A stretch of 26,534 nt of DNA, from assembly GCA_002342985.1 (NCBI GenBank), contig DDRC01000011.1, positions 802 through 27,335 of the forward strand, given 5' to 3'. The notes under the pieces were generated by a model. That model did not search any database. It had not been told where the DNA came from and worked only from the letters and a program-made list of their open reading frames with translations. This DNA comes from Flavobacteriales bacterium UBA2426 (GTDB lineage: Bacteria > Bacteroidota > Bacteroidia > Flavobacteriales_F > PHOS-HE28). Positions 1-8,720 of the stretch are shown piece after piece; within the stretch, counting starts at the first letter, position 1; every line of letters starts with the position of its first letter. A program made the translations under genes and the position numbers.

Positions 1-214
<214 letters not shown>

Positions 215-241
215 GGAGCACGGCGCGCATGGTGGCAAGCG

Positions 242-463
242 TTGAGCATCAACCCAGAGGGCATCGTGGTGGATAAGCGCATCCGCTTTGAGACGAAGGA
301 GGAGTCGAACGCCCGGCGAGAGCGTGCGTTCATGGCGCTCACACCCCATGAGCGCCTGCAGTGGTTCCTCCGGAGCTTCGATGGACGGCTGCCGGAGGAC
401 GCCGCAGCGTCGGATCGGAAGGGCAACTTCGTGATCAGGAAGAGGAAGGATGCGGTTCAGTGA
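242..463 (+). CDS. Small charged hypothetical protein
   Basis: I cannot assign a function. The frame encodes about 73 residues, rich in Arg, Lys and Glu, with no signal peptide, membrane segment or cysteine. Visible motifs are DKRIRFETKEESNARRERAF, then LTPHERLQWFLRSFDG, and a basic tail DRKGNFVIRKRK. The start is uncertain because no ATG is available near the front: TTG at 242 is the most complete choice, GTG codons follow at about 266, and the first ATG is at 331. It lies 27 bases after lon in the same frame and direction, so it could be co-transcribed. Codon choice looks coding, with Arg and Glu codons typical of the neighbours. It looks like a small cytosolic accessory protein, but that is only an inference. 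Confidence 0.55.
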   Translation: MSINPEGIVVDKRIRFETKEESNARRERAFMALTPHERLQWFLRSFDGRLPEDAAASDRKGNFVIRKRKDAVQ

Positions 464-500
464 TGAGGTGAATGCGTTCCTTCGGGCATCCATTCCGCCC

Positions 501-2684
501 ATGCGCACGCCTTTCATCCTGCTGGTTTCATGCTGTGCGGCCATCGCCTCAGCCCAGCCACGCATCCCCGCTACCACCCACGCCGACCTGCTGCACTTGC
601 AGAAGCTGGCCGCGGCGGAGCCCGATGCGCGTAAGCTGGCGCAGTCGGTGCAAGGGCGCTACCCGGTCGCCCACATCCACGGCAGAGCCATGGTCGGCTT
701 CCTGGCCAAGGCCGATGAAGGCTTCGATGCAGCGCTCGCGGCCAGCGCGCACGTCCGTATAGGCGCGCGCATCGGCGATGTGGTCTCCGTGCGCGTGGAT
801 GCCTACCACCTGGATGAAGCACGCTCCATTCCCGGACTGAGCTACATCGAGCTCGCGGGTGTGGCCGAGCCGCACATGGACAAGGTGCGCTGGACCACCC
901 GGGTGGATAGCGTGCACCGCGGCATCAACCTGCCCTTGGCCTACAGCGGCCGCGACGTGCTCATCGGCATCTGCGACTGGGGCTTCGACTACACGCATCC
1001 CGACCTGTACGACACGCTGCTCACGCAGACGCGCATCCGCGCGGCGTGGGACCAGTACAAGCAGAGCGGTCCGGCGCCCGCGGGCTTCCCCTACGGCACG
1101 GAGTACATCACTCCGGGCGCGCTGCTCGCCGCCGGTTCCGATACGGCCAACATCTACAGCTACCATTACCACGGCACGCACGTGGCGGGCATCGCGGCAG
1201 GTAGCGGCGCAGGCACGGCCTACCGGGGCATCGCCTACGAGTCGGAGCTGCTGCTGGCCACCTGGCTCATCGATGCCGCCTCCGTGATCGATTGCTATGC
1301 ATGGATGAAGCAGATCGCCGATGCGGACCAGAAGCGCTTGGTGATCAACCAGAGCTGGGGCCTGCATTGGATCGGCACGCTCGACGGCAACTCGCTGCTC
1401 AGCCAGGCCATCAACGCCCTGGCCGCGCAGGGCGTGGTGTTCGTGAACTCGGCGGGCAACAACGGCGATGTGCAGTTCCATTTCAAGCGGGCCTTCGCCG
1501 GCGACACGCTGCGCTCGCGCATCCAGTTCTACAGCTACAGCGCCAATCCCAACATGTGGGGGCAGAGCATCAGCCTGTGGGGCGAGGCCGGCCAGCCCTT
1601 CAGCGCGGGCTTCATGGTCACGAGCAACACCAACCAGGTGCTGGCCGAGACGCCGTGGTACGGCACCGCTGACCAGGAGCCTTACCTCGATTCGCTGCTG
1701 GTGGTGGGCACCGACACCGTCTTCTTCAACCTCACCGCCGAGGCCGCCCACCCGCAGAACGGAAGGCCGCACCTGCGCCTGCGCGTGAAGAACCGGAGCG
1801 CCTACATCAAGGTGGCCCTCAAGGTCACGGCGGCGGCCGGCACCGTGCACGGGTGGAACGTCACCGAGCTCACCACTGGCGTGGGCAACTGGGGCCAGGC
1901 CTTCCAGGCCTCCGCCGCGGGGTGGGCCGCCGGCGACAGCCAGTACGGCATCAGCGAGCCGGCCACCACCGAGGGGCTCATCAGCGTGGCGGCCTTCAGC
2001 AGCGAGTATCCCTTGAGCAACGGCACGGTGCAGGGCGGCACCATCGCCGGCTTCTCCTCCTACGGCCCCACCTTGGATGAGCGCATGAAGCCCGATATCG
2101 CTGCGCCCGGCATGAGTGTGGCCTCGGCCATCAGTTCGTTCACCGACGCGAGCTACAACCCCAACCAGACCATCACCTTCCAGGGGCAGCCCTACGCCTT
2201 CGCGCGCCTGAGCGGCACCAGCATGTCGTCGCCCGTGGTGGCGGGCATCGCGGCGCTGCTGCTCCAGGCCGATCCCACGCTGACTCCGGAGGAGGTGAAG
2301 GCGCTCCTGAAGTCCACCGCACGCACCGACCAGCACACGGGAACCTTGCCGCCCGGCGGCAGTCCGCGCTGGGGCATGGGCAAAGTGAACGCCTACCGCG
2401 CCCTCACCGAGGCCCTGGGCATCGTGTCCGTGCCCACGCTCGGCGGCTGGGGCATCGGCATCTGGCCCAACCCGGCCGCCGATGAGGTGCAGGTGGCGCT
2501 GCCGGCCGCTGCAGTGCGGGTGCAGTACCGCATCACCGATGCCACCGGCCGCACCGTGCTGACCGCTGCTGCGCGCGGCAGCGCACAGCTCGTGATCGAC
2601 GTGGCGCATCTGGCGCCCGGCTGTTACCTCCTTGCCGTGGAAGCCGACGGCCACCGTTCCAGCGCGCGCTTCGTGAAGCGCTGA
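501..2684 (+). CDS. Secreted S8 subtilisin-like serine protease with T9SS C-terminal sorting domain
   Basis: A 727-residue secreted subtilase. ATG 501 is chosen over ATG 450 because it gives a clean signal peptide (MRTPFILLVSCCAAIASAQ) and does not overlap the preceding gene. The catalytic triad is visible: Asp159 in CDWGFDYTHPDL, His224 in HYHGTHVAGIAAG, and Ser574 in GTSMSSPVVAGIAALLL. The oxyanion Asn320 sits in NSAGNNG. Between His and Ser lies a long insertion (about residues 330-510), as is common in Bacteroidota S8 enzymes. The last 75 residues start with WPNPAADEV and continue ITDATGRTV and LAPGCYLLAVEADG, ending ARFVKR. This is the pattern of a type A T9SS C-terminal domain. Established family knowledge implies Sec export, then T9SS passage across the outer membrane and removal of that domain. 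The substrate is unknown. Confidence 0.9.
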   Translation: MRTPFILLVSCCAAIASAQPRIPATTHADLLHLQKLAAAEPDARKLAQSVQGRYPVAHIHGRAMVGFLAKADEGFDAALAASAHVRIGARIGDVVSVRVDAYHLDEARSIPGLSYIELAGVAEPHMDKVRWTTRVDSVHRGINLPLAYSGRDVLIGICDWGFDYTHPDLYDTLLTQTRIRAAWDQYKQSGPAPAGFPYGTEYITPGALLAAGSDTANIYSYHYHGTHVAGIAAGSGAGTAYRGIAYESELLLATWLIDAASVIDCYAWMKQIADADQKRLVINQSWGLHWIGTLDGNSLLSQAINALAAQGVVFVNSAGNNGDVQFHFKRAFAGDTLRSRIQFYSYSANPNMWGQSISLWGEAGQPFSAGFMVTSNTNQVLAETPWYGTADQEPYLDSLLVVGTDTVFFNLTAEAAHPQNGRPHLRLRVKNRSAYIKVALKVTAAAGTVHGWNVTELTTGVGNWGQAFQASAAGWAAGDSQYGISEPATTEGLISVAAFSSEYPLSNGTVQGGTIAGFSSYGPTLDERMKPDIAAPGMSVASAISSFTDASYNPNQTITFQGQPYAFARLSGTSMSSPVVAGIAALLLQADPTLTPEEVKALLKSTARTDQHTGTLPPGGSPRWGMGKVNAYRALTEALGIVSVPTLGGWGIGIWPNPAADEVQVALPAAAVRVQYRITDATGRTVLTAAARGSAQLVIDVAHLAPGCYLLAVEADGHRSSARFVKR

Positions 2685-2689
2685 GGCGC

Positions 2690-2697
2690 CATCTTCG
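2690..2697 (+). promoter_or_regulatory. Putative -7 box upstream of queA
   Basis: The sequence CATCTTCG lies in the 39-base gap between the protease stop and the queA start, 26 bases before the ATG. It resembles the Bacteroidota sigma-A -7 element TAnnTTTG with C substitutions at two places. The same CATCTTCG string sits in the gap before the gene at 11511, and TACCTTCG precedes the gene at 18440. No clear -33 TTG was found. Assignment is by position and resemblance only. Confidence 0.35.
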
Positions 2698-2723
2698 CGC
2701 ATCCCGCCAACGGGACGACGCCC

Positions 2724-3929
2724 ATGCATCCGCGCGAGCTGGCCATCGCCGACTACACCTATGCGCTGGCCGAGGACCGCATCGCGCAGCAGCCGCTCCC
2801 CGAGCGCGACGCCAGCCGCCTCCTGGTCTATCGCGATGGCGCCATCGCCGATCACGTCTTCCGCGAACTGCCAGGGCTGCTGCCCGCCGGGTCGCTGCTG
2901 GTGCTCAACGACACCCGCGTGGTGAACGCCCGCCTGGTGTTCCATCGCGCTTCCGGTGCGCGCATCGAGGTGCTCTGCCTGGCGCCGGCCGGCGGCGGAC
3001 CGGTGGAGGAGGCCTTCGCCGAGCGAGGCGCCTGCGCATGGTCCTGCTTCGTGGGCAATGCCAAGCGTTGGAAGGCGGGTGAAGCGCTGGTGCTGAAGGG
3101 CGACGGATGCACGCTGACCGCCGAGCGCACGGGCGCCGAGGAGGTGGCTTTCCGCTGGGAACCCGCTGGGCTCACCTTCGCCGAGGTACTCGACCGGCTC
3201 GGCCACGTGCCGCTGCCGCCCTACATGAAGCGGGCAGACGCCCCTGCCGACCGTACGCGCTACAACACGGTCTTCGCCAGGAACCAGGGCTCTGTGGCGG
3301 CTCCCACGGCCAGCCTCCACTTCACTTCGGCCATGCTGGCCGAACTGGAGGCGCGCGGCATAGACCGCACGGCGCTCACCCTGCATGTGGGGGCGGGCAC
3401 CTTCCTGCCGGTGAAGAGCGAGCGCATGGCCGGCCATGCCATGCACAGCGAGCAGGTGCGCATCCCGCGTGCGGCGCTGCAGGAAGTGGCAGGCCGCTTG
3501 GGCCGCCATCCGGTGGTGGCGGTGGGCACCACGGCGCTGCGCACCCTGGAGAGCGTGTATTGGCACGGCCTGGCGCGGATGCGGGGCGCGGCCGGCCCCG
3601 CGATGGACGTGCCTCAGTGGGCGCCCTATGGCGCGGATGCGCTGCCCGCGCCCGCCGCCGTGCTCCAGGCGGTGATCGACGACCTGGACCGTCGCGGCGA
3701 GGACCGTCTCGTGGGCCGCACGCAGCTGCTCATCGCGCCGGGCTATCCTTACCGCTTCGCCGACGCCCTGGTCACCAACTTCCACCAGCCGCAGAGCACC
3801 TTGCTGCTGCTCGTGGCCGCTTTCGTCGGTCCCGACTGGCGGCGCATCTACCGGCATGCGCTGGAGGGCGGCTACCGCTTCCTCAGCTACGGCGACGGCT
3901 CGTTGCTGTGGCGCGCTGCGGCTCAGTAA
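2724..3929 (+). CDS. queA: tRNA preQ1(34) S-adenosylmethionine ribosyltransferase-isomerase QueA
   Basis: QueA transfers and isomerises the ribosyl moiety of S-adenosylmethionine onto preQ1 at tRNA position 34, giving epoxyqueuosine; it is cytosolic. The 401-residue product carries the family's motifs in order: LAEDRIAQQPLPERDASRLL near the N-terminus, LLVLNDTRVVNARL (about 60-73), LGHVPLPPYMKR (about 160-171), HVGAGTFLPVK (about 222-232), AVGTTALRTLESVYW, and the C-terminal LVTNFHQPQSTLLLLV followed by YRFLSYGDGSLL. E. coli QueA is about 356 residues; the extra length matches the longer Bacteroidota form. ATG 2724 begins with the expected MHPRELAIADYTYAL. Its stop overlaps the stop region of the opposing lptD-like gene by 7 bases, so no separate terminator fits between them. 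Confidence 0.93.
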   Translation: MHPRELAIADYTYALAEDRIAQQPLPERDASRLLVYRDGAIADHVFRELPGLLPAGSLLVLNDTRVVNARLVFHRASGARIEVLCLAPAGGGPVEEAFAERGACAWSCFVGNAKRWKAGEALVLKGDGCTLTAERTGAEEVAFRWEPAGLTFAEVLDRLGHVPLPPYMKRADAPADRTRYNTVFARNQGSVAAPTASLHFTSAMLAELEARGIDRTALTLHVGAGTFLPVKSERMAGHAMHSEQVRIPRAALQEVAGRLGRHPVVAVGTTALRTLESVYWHGLARMRGAAGPAMDVPQWAPYGADALPAPAAVLQAVIDDLDRRGEDRLVGRTQLLIAPGYPYRFADALVTNFHQPQSTLLLLVAAFVGPDWRRIYRHALEGGYRFLSYGDGSLLWRAAAQ

Positions 3930-6490
3930 AGCAGGTTGTTCGGGTTGCCGTAGGGCCTGCGCTGCTCGAACTTCATGTCGCGCAGGATGCTGGCCTTCAC
4001 GTTGATGCGTACCATGAAGCTCTTGCGCAGACCGATGGGGATGATGTTGAAGTTGAACTCCCAGCAGTGGAGGTCCCAGTAGAGGTTGAGCGAGGTGGGG
4101 GTCCATTCGCCGGCCACGATGTCGTAGCCGCTGCTGCCGCCGAGCTTCCAGTGCTTGAGCACGGTGATGTCGCCGTTGAAGAGCACGCTCTGGCGCTCCT
4201 GCTGGGTGTATGCGCCGCCGGCGTAGGCGCGGCTCACGTCGTAGCTGTAGTTCACGCTCAGGCGCCACGGCATGCGGAAGTCCACGCGGGCGCCCTTGCC
4301 GGGGTCGCTGTCCTCCACCACCTGGCGGTCGCCGCTGGCGGGTTCGCTGCCCTGCCCATAGCGGCGGCTCTTCAGGTCGAAGCCCACGGCCACGTTGGTG
4401 TAGGTCATCCGGGCCAGGGCGCCGCTCACGCTGCGCTCGCTGCGGTCGATGCGGCGCCCCAGGGTGTCCACCGCGTATGGGTCCCAGGTGCTGGTCACGT
4501 TCACGTTGAAGGTGTTGAGCAGGGCCGTGCGCGCAGCGATGGCCACGGGCGACCAGCGCACGGAGTCCTGCAGCATATCGTAGCTGGCGTTGATGCCCAC
4601 GAAGTCGAGCAGCTTGATCTTGCGGTAGCCCTCCTCGCCGGGGGGCTGGCCGAGCGAATCGGCGCGGAGGCCCTTGCTGCGCACCTTGGCTTCCACGTTC
4701 TGGATGAGGCCCAGGCTGAGCGCGCCGCTCTCGCCCGCGGCCGGCTCGCCGTAGATGCCGATCTGGTAGGGCGAGTAGCTGGCCAGGGCGCCGTCTGTGC
4801 CGAAGGGCCCTTCGATGCGGGTGCTGTTGTCCGGCCGGTAGCTCAGGCCCACGGTGGGCGTAAGGGTGTGCCGGATGGCCTTCAGCGCGCCGCGGCGGAA
4901 GGTGTACATGCCGTAGAGCTTGCTGGTGAGCGTGGCGCCCGCGCTCCATTCGCCGGCGCGGCGGAAGCCCGCCACCGTATCGCGCACGGTATAGATGGTG
5001 TCGCCGGTATTGATGGCCGTCTGGCGCAGGGTTTCCAGGTACCAGCGGTCGGTGAAGCGGAACTCGGGGTTCAGGCTCACGAAGCGGTTCTTGAGGGCGG
5101 TGGTGAGGGCGGCGGTATGGCGCATGCCGTTGCGCGCCTCGCGTGCCAGGGTGGGCAGGTTGGCCAGGTAGAGCCGCTCCTCGGTGGTGCTGAGCCGGTT
5201 GTCGAGGTTGGCCGTGTAGGTGAGGGCCAGCTGGTCGTACCAGCGGGATGGTGCGCCCACCGGCCGCAGCAGCTGGATGGGAAGGATGCGCTGCAGGTTG
5301 AAGGTGACGGCCGGCAGGGTGATGTCGAAGCTGCGGTTGAGCGTGTTCTGCCGGTGCAGCGCGTTCACCGCCAGGGTGTAGGGCTTGCCGGGCCACAGGT
5401 GCGTCCAGCTGATGTTGCTCTGGAAGGTGTTGCTGAGGTAGTCGCCGAAGCTGCTGTTGAAGTTGTTGGTGAAATTGCTGCTGGTGCCCAGGTTCACGCT
5501 GGCGCTGAACCGGTCGGTGAGGCTGGCCTGGGGCGCCACGGTGTGCGCCCAGTTGACGAAGAAGTTGCGCTGGCGGCTGAAGTCGGGGAATTCGGGGTCG
5601 CCGTTGAGCAGGGTGCTGTGGCTCATCTGCAGGCTGCCGGCGTAGCGGTAGCGCGCCTTGTAGCGGGTGAGGCCGCGCAGGGCCCAGCTGCCACGGCTGT
5701 AGATGTCGCCGGTGAGCTGCAGGTCCATGCGGTCGCCCAAGGGCTGGTACCAGCCCCCGTTGAGGAGGAAGTAGCCCAGGTTGTCGTTGTTGCCCCAGGT
5801 GGGGATGAGCACCCCGCTGCTGCCGCCCTTCTTGTTGGGGAAGAGGCCGAAGGGCACCGCCAGCGGGGCGGGTATCCTGCGGAACTTCATGTAGGCGGGG
5901 CCGGCCACGATCTTGTCGTCCGGGATCACCATCATGCGGCTCACCTGGAAATGGTAGTGGGGCTTGGGCCGGTCGCAAGTGGTGAGCATGCCGCGCAGGC
6001 TGTGCACCTCGCCGTTGGGGTGGCGCTTGCTGAGCCCGGCGTGCACCCAGGCCTCCTGCTCCTGGGTGCGCACCTCGCGGATGAGGCCCACCTTGGTGCG
6101 CAGGTTCACGCGGATGCTGTCGGCATCGATGGTGTGTCCGTCCTGCGTCAGGCGCGGCTTCCCGGCCGTGGCGCCGGTGCTGTCGGGCGCGCCGTAGGCA
6201 TGGGCCTCCTCGTCGCTGAAGCTGAAGGCGATGCGGTCCGCGCTGAGCTGCGTGCCCCGGTAGCTCACCGTGGCGGCGCCGAAGAGGTACACCGTTTGCG
6301 AGGCCAGGTCGTACCGGATGCTGTCGCGCGCCTCGTAGCGCACCTCGGCATCGAGCTTCTGCCCCCACGCCCGCTGGCCCGGGCACATCAACACGGACGT
6401 GATGAAAACTGCGGCGATGCGCGACCAGCCCTCCCAGGACCGGCCTCTAGTTTCGCGCCTCAGGGGCCGGATGCGTAGCGGTGCCGTCAT
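3923..6490 (-). CDS. lptD: LptD-like outer-membrane LPS assembly protein
   Basis: An 855-residue protein resembling Bacteroidota LptD, the outer-membrane barrel that inserts lipopolysaccharide into the outer leaflet. ATG 6490 gives a basic n-region, a hydrophobic segment (IAAVFITSVLMCPGQRAWG) and then the mature domain. Residues about 45-150 form an OstA/LptA-like fold (DSIRYDLASQTVYLFGAATV, LSADRIAFSFSDEEAHAYG). They are followed by the very characteristic stretch LTTCDRPKPHYHFQVSRM, IPDDKIVAGPAYMKF, IPAPLAVPFGLFPNKKGGSS and LIPTWGNNDNLGYFL. The remainder is rich in alternating hydrophobic/aromatic strands, as expected for a beta-barrel. A longer start at 6697 would run into the divergent amidase gene and lacks a plausible signal peptide. 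It overlaps queA tail to tail and is divergent from the amidase across 58 bases. Confidence 0.85.
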   Translation of the reverse strand: MTAPLRIRPLRRETRGRSWEGWSRIAAVFITSVLMCPGQRAWGQKLDAEVRYEARDSIRYDLASQTVYLFGAATVSYRGTQLSADRIAFSFSDEEAHAYGAPDSTGATAGKPRLTQDGHTIDADSIRVNLRTKVGLIREVRTQEQEAWVHAGLSKRHPNGEVHSLRGMLTTCDRPKPHYHFQVSRMMVIPDDKIVAGPAYMKFRRIPAPLAVPFGLFPNKKGGSSGVLIPTWGNNDNLGYFLLNGGWYQPLGDRMDLQLTGDIYSRGSWALRGLTRYKARYRYAGSLQMSHSTLLNGDPEFPDFSRQRNFFVNWAHTVAPQASLTDRFSASVNLGTSSNFTNNFNSSFGDYLSNTFQSNISWTHLWPGKPYTLAVNALHRQNTLNRSFDITLPAVTFNLQRILPIQLLRPVGAPSRWYDQLALTYTANLDNRLSTTEERLYLANLPTLAREARNGMRHTAALTTALKNRFVSLNPEFRFTDRWYLETLRQTAINTGDTIYTVRDTVAGFRRAGEWSAGATLTSKLYGMYTFRRGALKAIRHTLTPTVGLSYRPDNSTRIEGPFGTDGALASYSPYQIGIYGEPAAGESGALSLGLIQNVEAKVRSKGLRADSLGQPPGEEGYRKIKLLDFVGINASYDMLQDSVRWSPVAIAARTALLNTFNVNVTSTWDPYAVDTLGRRIDRSERSVSGALARMTYTNVAVGFDLKSRRYGQGSEPASGDRQVVEDSDPGKGARVDFRMPWRLSVNYSYDVSRAYAGGAYTQQERQSVLFNGDITVLKHWKLGGSSGYDIVAGEWTPTSLNLYWDLHCWEFNFNIIPIGLRKSFMVRINVKASILRDMKFEQRRPYGNPNNLLY

Positions 6491-6520
6491 TGCCCGTCTA
6501 TCCTCGCGGAGCAGCGGGCC

Positions 6521-6528
6521 GAAAAGTA
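6521..6528 (-). promoter_or_regulatory. Putative -7 box upstream of lptD
   Basis: Read on the - strand the bases are TACTTTTC, matching TAnnTTTG at all but the last position. It lies 30 bases before the lptD ATG in the 58-base divergent region shared with the amidase. No convincing -33 TTG was found at the usual distance. No equally good box was seen for the amidase direction. Confidence 0.3.
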
Positions 6529-6548
6529 CGCATCGCCCTCCGCGCCCC

Positions 6549-7688
6549 ATGGAACGCCGCCTGCGCCCCATCCTGCTCGCCTTAACGATCCTTGTGGCCT
6601 GGTGCGGCGCGCAGGGCCAGGGACGCGATCCGCACCGCATCCGCACCATCGTGCTCGATGCGGGCCACGGCGGCAAGGATCCCGGCAACCTGGGCACCGG
6701 CCGCTACAGGACCACCGAGAAGCACGTGTCGCTGAACGTGGCGCGCCTCGTGGGCCGCTACCTCAATGAGGCCTTCCCCGATGTGAAGGTGGTCTACACG
6801 CGCGAGGACGACCGCTTCATCGAGCTCATGGAGCGCACCCAGATCGCCAACCGCGCCAAGGCCGACATCTTCCTCAGCATCCACTGCAATGCCAACGACA
6901 GCAAGGACCCGCACGGCTGCGAGACCTACGTGATGGGCCTGCACAAGACCGAGGCCAACATGCGCGTGGCGCAGAAGGAGAACGCCGCCATCCTGCTGGA
7001 GGACGGCCACGAGCTGAAGTACGACGGCTACGACCCCAAGGACCCCGAGAGCCAGATCGCGCTGAGCCTGCGCCAGAACGTGCACCTGGACCAGAGCCTG
7101 CTGCTGAGCTCCCTCATCCAGAAGCAATTCAAGGATCGCGTGGGACGGGTGGACCGCGGCGTGAAGCAGGCCGGATTCCTGGTGATCAGCTACACCACCA
7201 TGCCCGCGGTGCTCATCGAACTGGGTTTCCTCACCAATCCAACGGAAGAGGATTTCCTGCAGGGCGAGCAGGGGCAGGACTACATGGCCAGCGCCATCTA
7301 CCGGGCCATCAAGGAGTACAAGGGCATCGTGGAGGGCGTGCCGGTGGAAGCGGCGCAGGAGGCCCGGCCCGACAGCACGCGCGTGGCGGTGAAGGAACCC
7401 GCACCGCAGCCGGTGGCCGGAGGCGTGCGCTTCAAGGTGCAGGTAGCCACCAGCGCCAAGCGCATCGAGCCCAAGCCGAGGAACTTCAGCGGACTGGAGG
7501 GCGTGGAGGAGCACAAGGGGCAGGGCCTGTACAAGTACACCGTGGGCGATGAGCCCACCCTGGCGGCGGCCCGCGAGCTGCAGGCGGCGTGCAAGGCGAA
7601 GGGCTTCGACGGCGCCTTCATCGTGGCCTTCCGCGATGGGCAGCGGATCGATCTGCAGGAAGCGGTTACTTTGGCCGGTGGGCGATAA
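6549..7688 (+). CDS. Secreted N-acetylmuramoyl-L-alanine amidase (Amidase_3) with SPOR-like C-terminus
   Basis: A 379-residue zinc amidase that cleaves the MurNAc-L-Ala bond of peptidoglycan in the periplasm, as in AmiA/AmiC. ATG 6549 gives a signal peptide (RPILLALTILVAWCGAQGQ); the longer in-frame start at 6399 would read through the divergent lptD start. Zinc ligands and the catalytic residue are all present: His40 in LDAGHGGKDPGN, Glu57 in TEKHVSLNVARL, His112 in LSIHCNAND and Glu224 in AVLIELGFLTN. A linker rich in Pro and Ala (about 270-292) leads to a C-terminal SPOR-like domain from about residue 293 (VRFKVQVATS, then YKYTVGDEPTLAAA and GFDGAFIVAFRDGQRI). SPOR domains bind denuded septal glycan, which suggests a role in cell division. 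The MCE gene follows 9 bases later. Confidence 0.92.
   Translation: MERRLRPILLALTILVAWCGAQGQGRDPHRIRTIVLDAGHGGKDPGNLGTGRYRTTEKHVSLNVARLVGRYLNEAFPDVKVVYTREDDRFIELMERTQIANRAKADIFLSIHCNANDSKDPHGCETYVMGLHKTEANMRVAQKENAAILLEDGHELKYDGYDPKDPESQIALSLRQNVHLDQSLLLSSLIQKQFKDRVGRVDRGVKQAGFLVISYTTMPAVLIELGFLTNPTEEDFLQGEQGQDYMASAIYRAIKEYKGIVEGVPVEAAQEARPDSTRVAVKEPAPQPVAGGVRFKVQVATSAKRIEPKPRNFSGLEGVEEHKGQGLYKYTVGDEPTLAAARELQAACKAKGFDGAFIVAFRDGQRIDLQEAVTLAGGR
7666..7673 (+). promoter_or_regulatory. Possible -7 box for the MCE gene inside the amidase 3' end
   Basis: TTACTTTG lies in the last codons of the amidase gene, 24 bases before the ATG at 7698. It fits TAnnTTTG at all positions but the second. Its distance to the start is typical of the other boxes in this window. 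Because it is inside coding sequence it may be chance, and the genes could simply share a transcript. Confidence 0.22.
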
Positions 7689-7697
7689 CGACAGCCG

Positions 7698-8720
7698 ATG
7701 AGGATCAAGCGCGAGTACTCGATTGCCGCACTGGCCGTTGCCGGTATCGCGCTGCTCATCTTCGGCCTCAACTACCTCAAGGGCAGGGACCTGCTCCAGC
7801 GGCGCAACGTGTTCCATGTGGTGTACCCCGACATCTCGGGCATCACCTCAGCCAGCCCGGTCTTCTTCAACGGCCTCAAGGTGGGCCAGGTGGTGGGCAC
7901 CAGCATGGAGCCCGATGGCTCGGGCAACATCCGCATCAGCTTCCAGCTCAACGAGGACCGGCTGAAGCTCACCGAGGACAGCCGGGTGGAGATCTACAGC
8001 GCCGACCTGTTCTCCAGGGCGCTCCGCGTGGTGAACGGAACCAGCCCTGTACTGGCGGAGCCCGGCGCCACCCTGCGCGGCACGGCCCAGGCGAGCCTCA
8101 CCGATGCCGTGAGCGCCCAGATCGACCCGCTGAAGGCCCGCGCCGAGAGCATGCTCGCCAATGTGGACTCGGTGCTCAATGCGCTGCAGCAGCTTATGAA
8201 CGAGAAGGCCGTCGGCGACATCGACAGCAGCTTCACCAGCGTGCGCATGGCCCTGGCCACACTCAGCCAGACGGCGCGCCGGCTCGACCAGCTGGTGGCG
8301 CTGGAGAGCGCCACCCTCAGCGCCACCCTGCGCAACATGGAGCGCGTGAGCGCCACCCTCGCGGAGAACTCCGATGAGCTGGACCGCACCTTCGGCAACC
8401 TCGACACCCTCACCGCGGAGCTCGCCCACGGCCGCCTGCGCAAGGTGCTCGACGAGCTGGCAGCCACCAGCACCGAGCTGCGGAAGATCACCACCGGCAT
8501 CAGCAGCGGCGAGGGCACCATGGGCAAGCTCGTCACCAATGACAGCCTCTACGCCAACCTGAACAACGCCAGCCGCGAGCTGGACCTGCTGCTGGAGGAC
8601 CTGCGGCTGAACCCCAACCGCTACTTCAGCGTTTTCGGGAAGAAGGACCGCTTGCCCAAGCTGAGCGACAGCGATGTGGAGCGCATCAAGGAGGCGATGA
8701 AAAAGGACGGGAAGCCATGA
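7698..8720 (+). CDS. MCE/MlaD-family lipid-transport substrate-binding protein
   Basis: A 340-residue inner-membrane-anchored MCE protein. Residues about 7-25 are a single membrane anchor (YSIAALAVAGIALLIFGLNY). The MCE domain follows (about 36-115) with FHVVYPDISGITSASPVFFNGLKVGQV and ending VEIYSADLFSRALRVV, the standard MlaD signature. The rest is a long amphipathic, probably coiled-coil region with repeated Leu/Ala heptads and NMERVSATLAENSDEL. By family knowledge, MlaD-type proteins bind phospholipids in the periplasm for a Mla ABC transporter. No MlaE or MlaF gene is visible here, so the partners must be elsewhere. ATG 7698 is 9 bases after the amidase stop, and its stop overlaps the next start as ATGA, suggesting translational coupling. 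Confidence 0.88.
   Translation: MRIKREYSIAALAVAGIALLIFGLNYLKGRDLLQRRNVFHVVYPDISGITSASPVFFNGLKVGQVVGTSMEPDGSGNIRISFQLNEDRLKLTEDSRVEIYSADLFSRALRVVNGTSPVLAEPGATLRGTAQASLTDAVSAQIDPLKARAESMLANVDSVLNALQQLMNEKAVGDIDSSFTSVRMALATLSQTARRLDQLVALESATLSATLRNMERVSATLAENSDELDRTFGNLDTLTAELAHGRLRKVLDELAATSTELRKITTGISSGEGTMGKLVTNDSLYANLNNASRELDLLLEDLRLNPNRYFSVFGKKDRLPKLSDSDVERIKEAMKKDGKP

Noticed and set aside
450..500. ATG at 450 as the start of the S8 protease.
   Set aside because: It overlaps the preceding small gene and would place 17 residues before an otherwise clean signal peptide starting at ATG 501.
549..6386. 1945-residue open frame on the - strand across the protease, queA and part of lptD.
   Set aside because: It lies opposite two well-supported + strand genes and reads lptD in the wrong frame. 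Its translation is a low-complexity Arg/Gly/His/Ala mixture with no domain. Long stop-free antisense frames are expected in such GC-rich DNA.
3107..6478. 1123-residue + strand open frame opposite lptD and inside queA.
   Set aside because: The product is Ala/Val/Gly/His-rich low complexity without recognisable domains, while the - strand frame gives clear LptD motifs and the queA frame gives clear QueA motifs.
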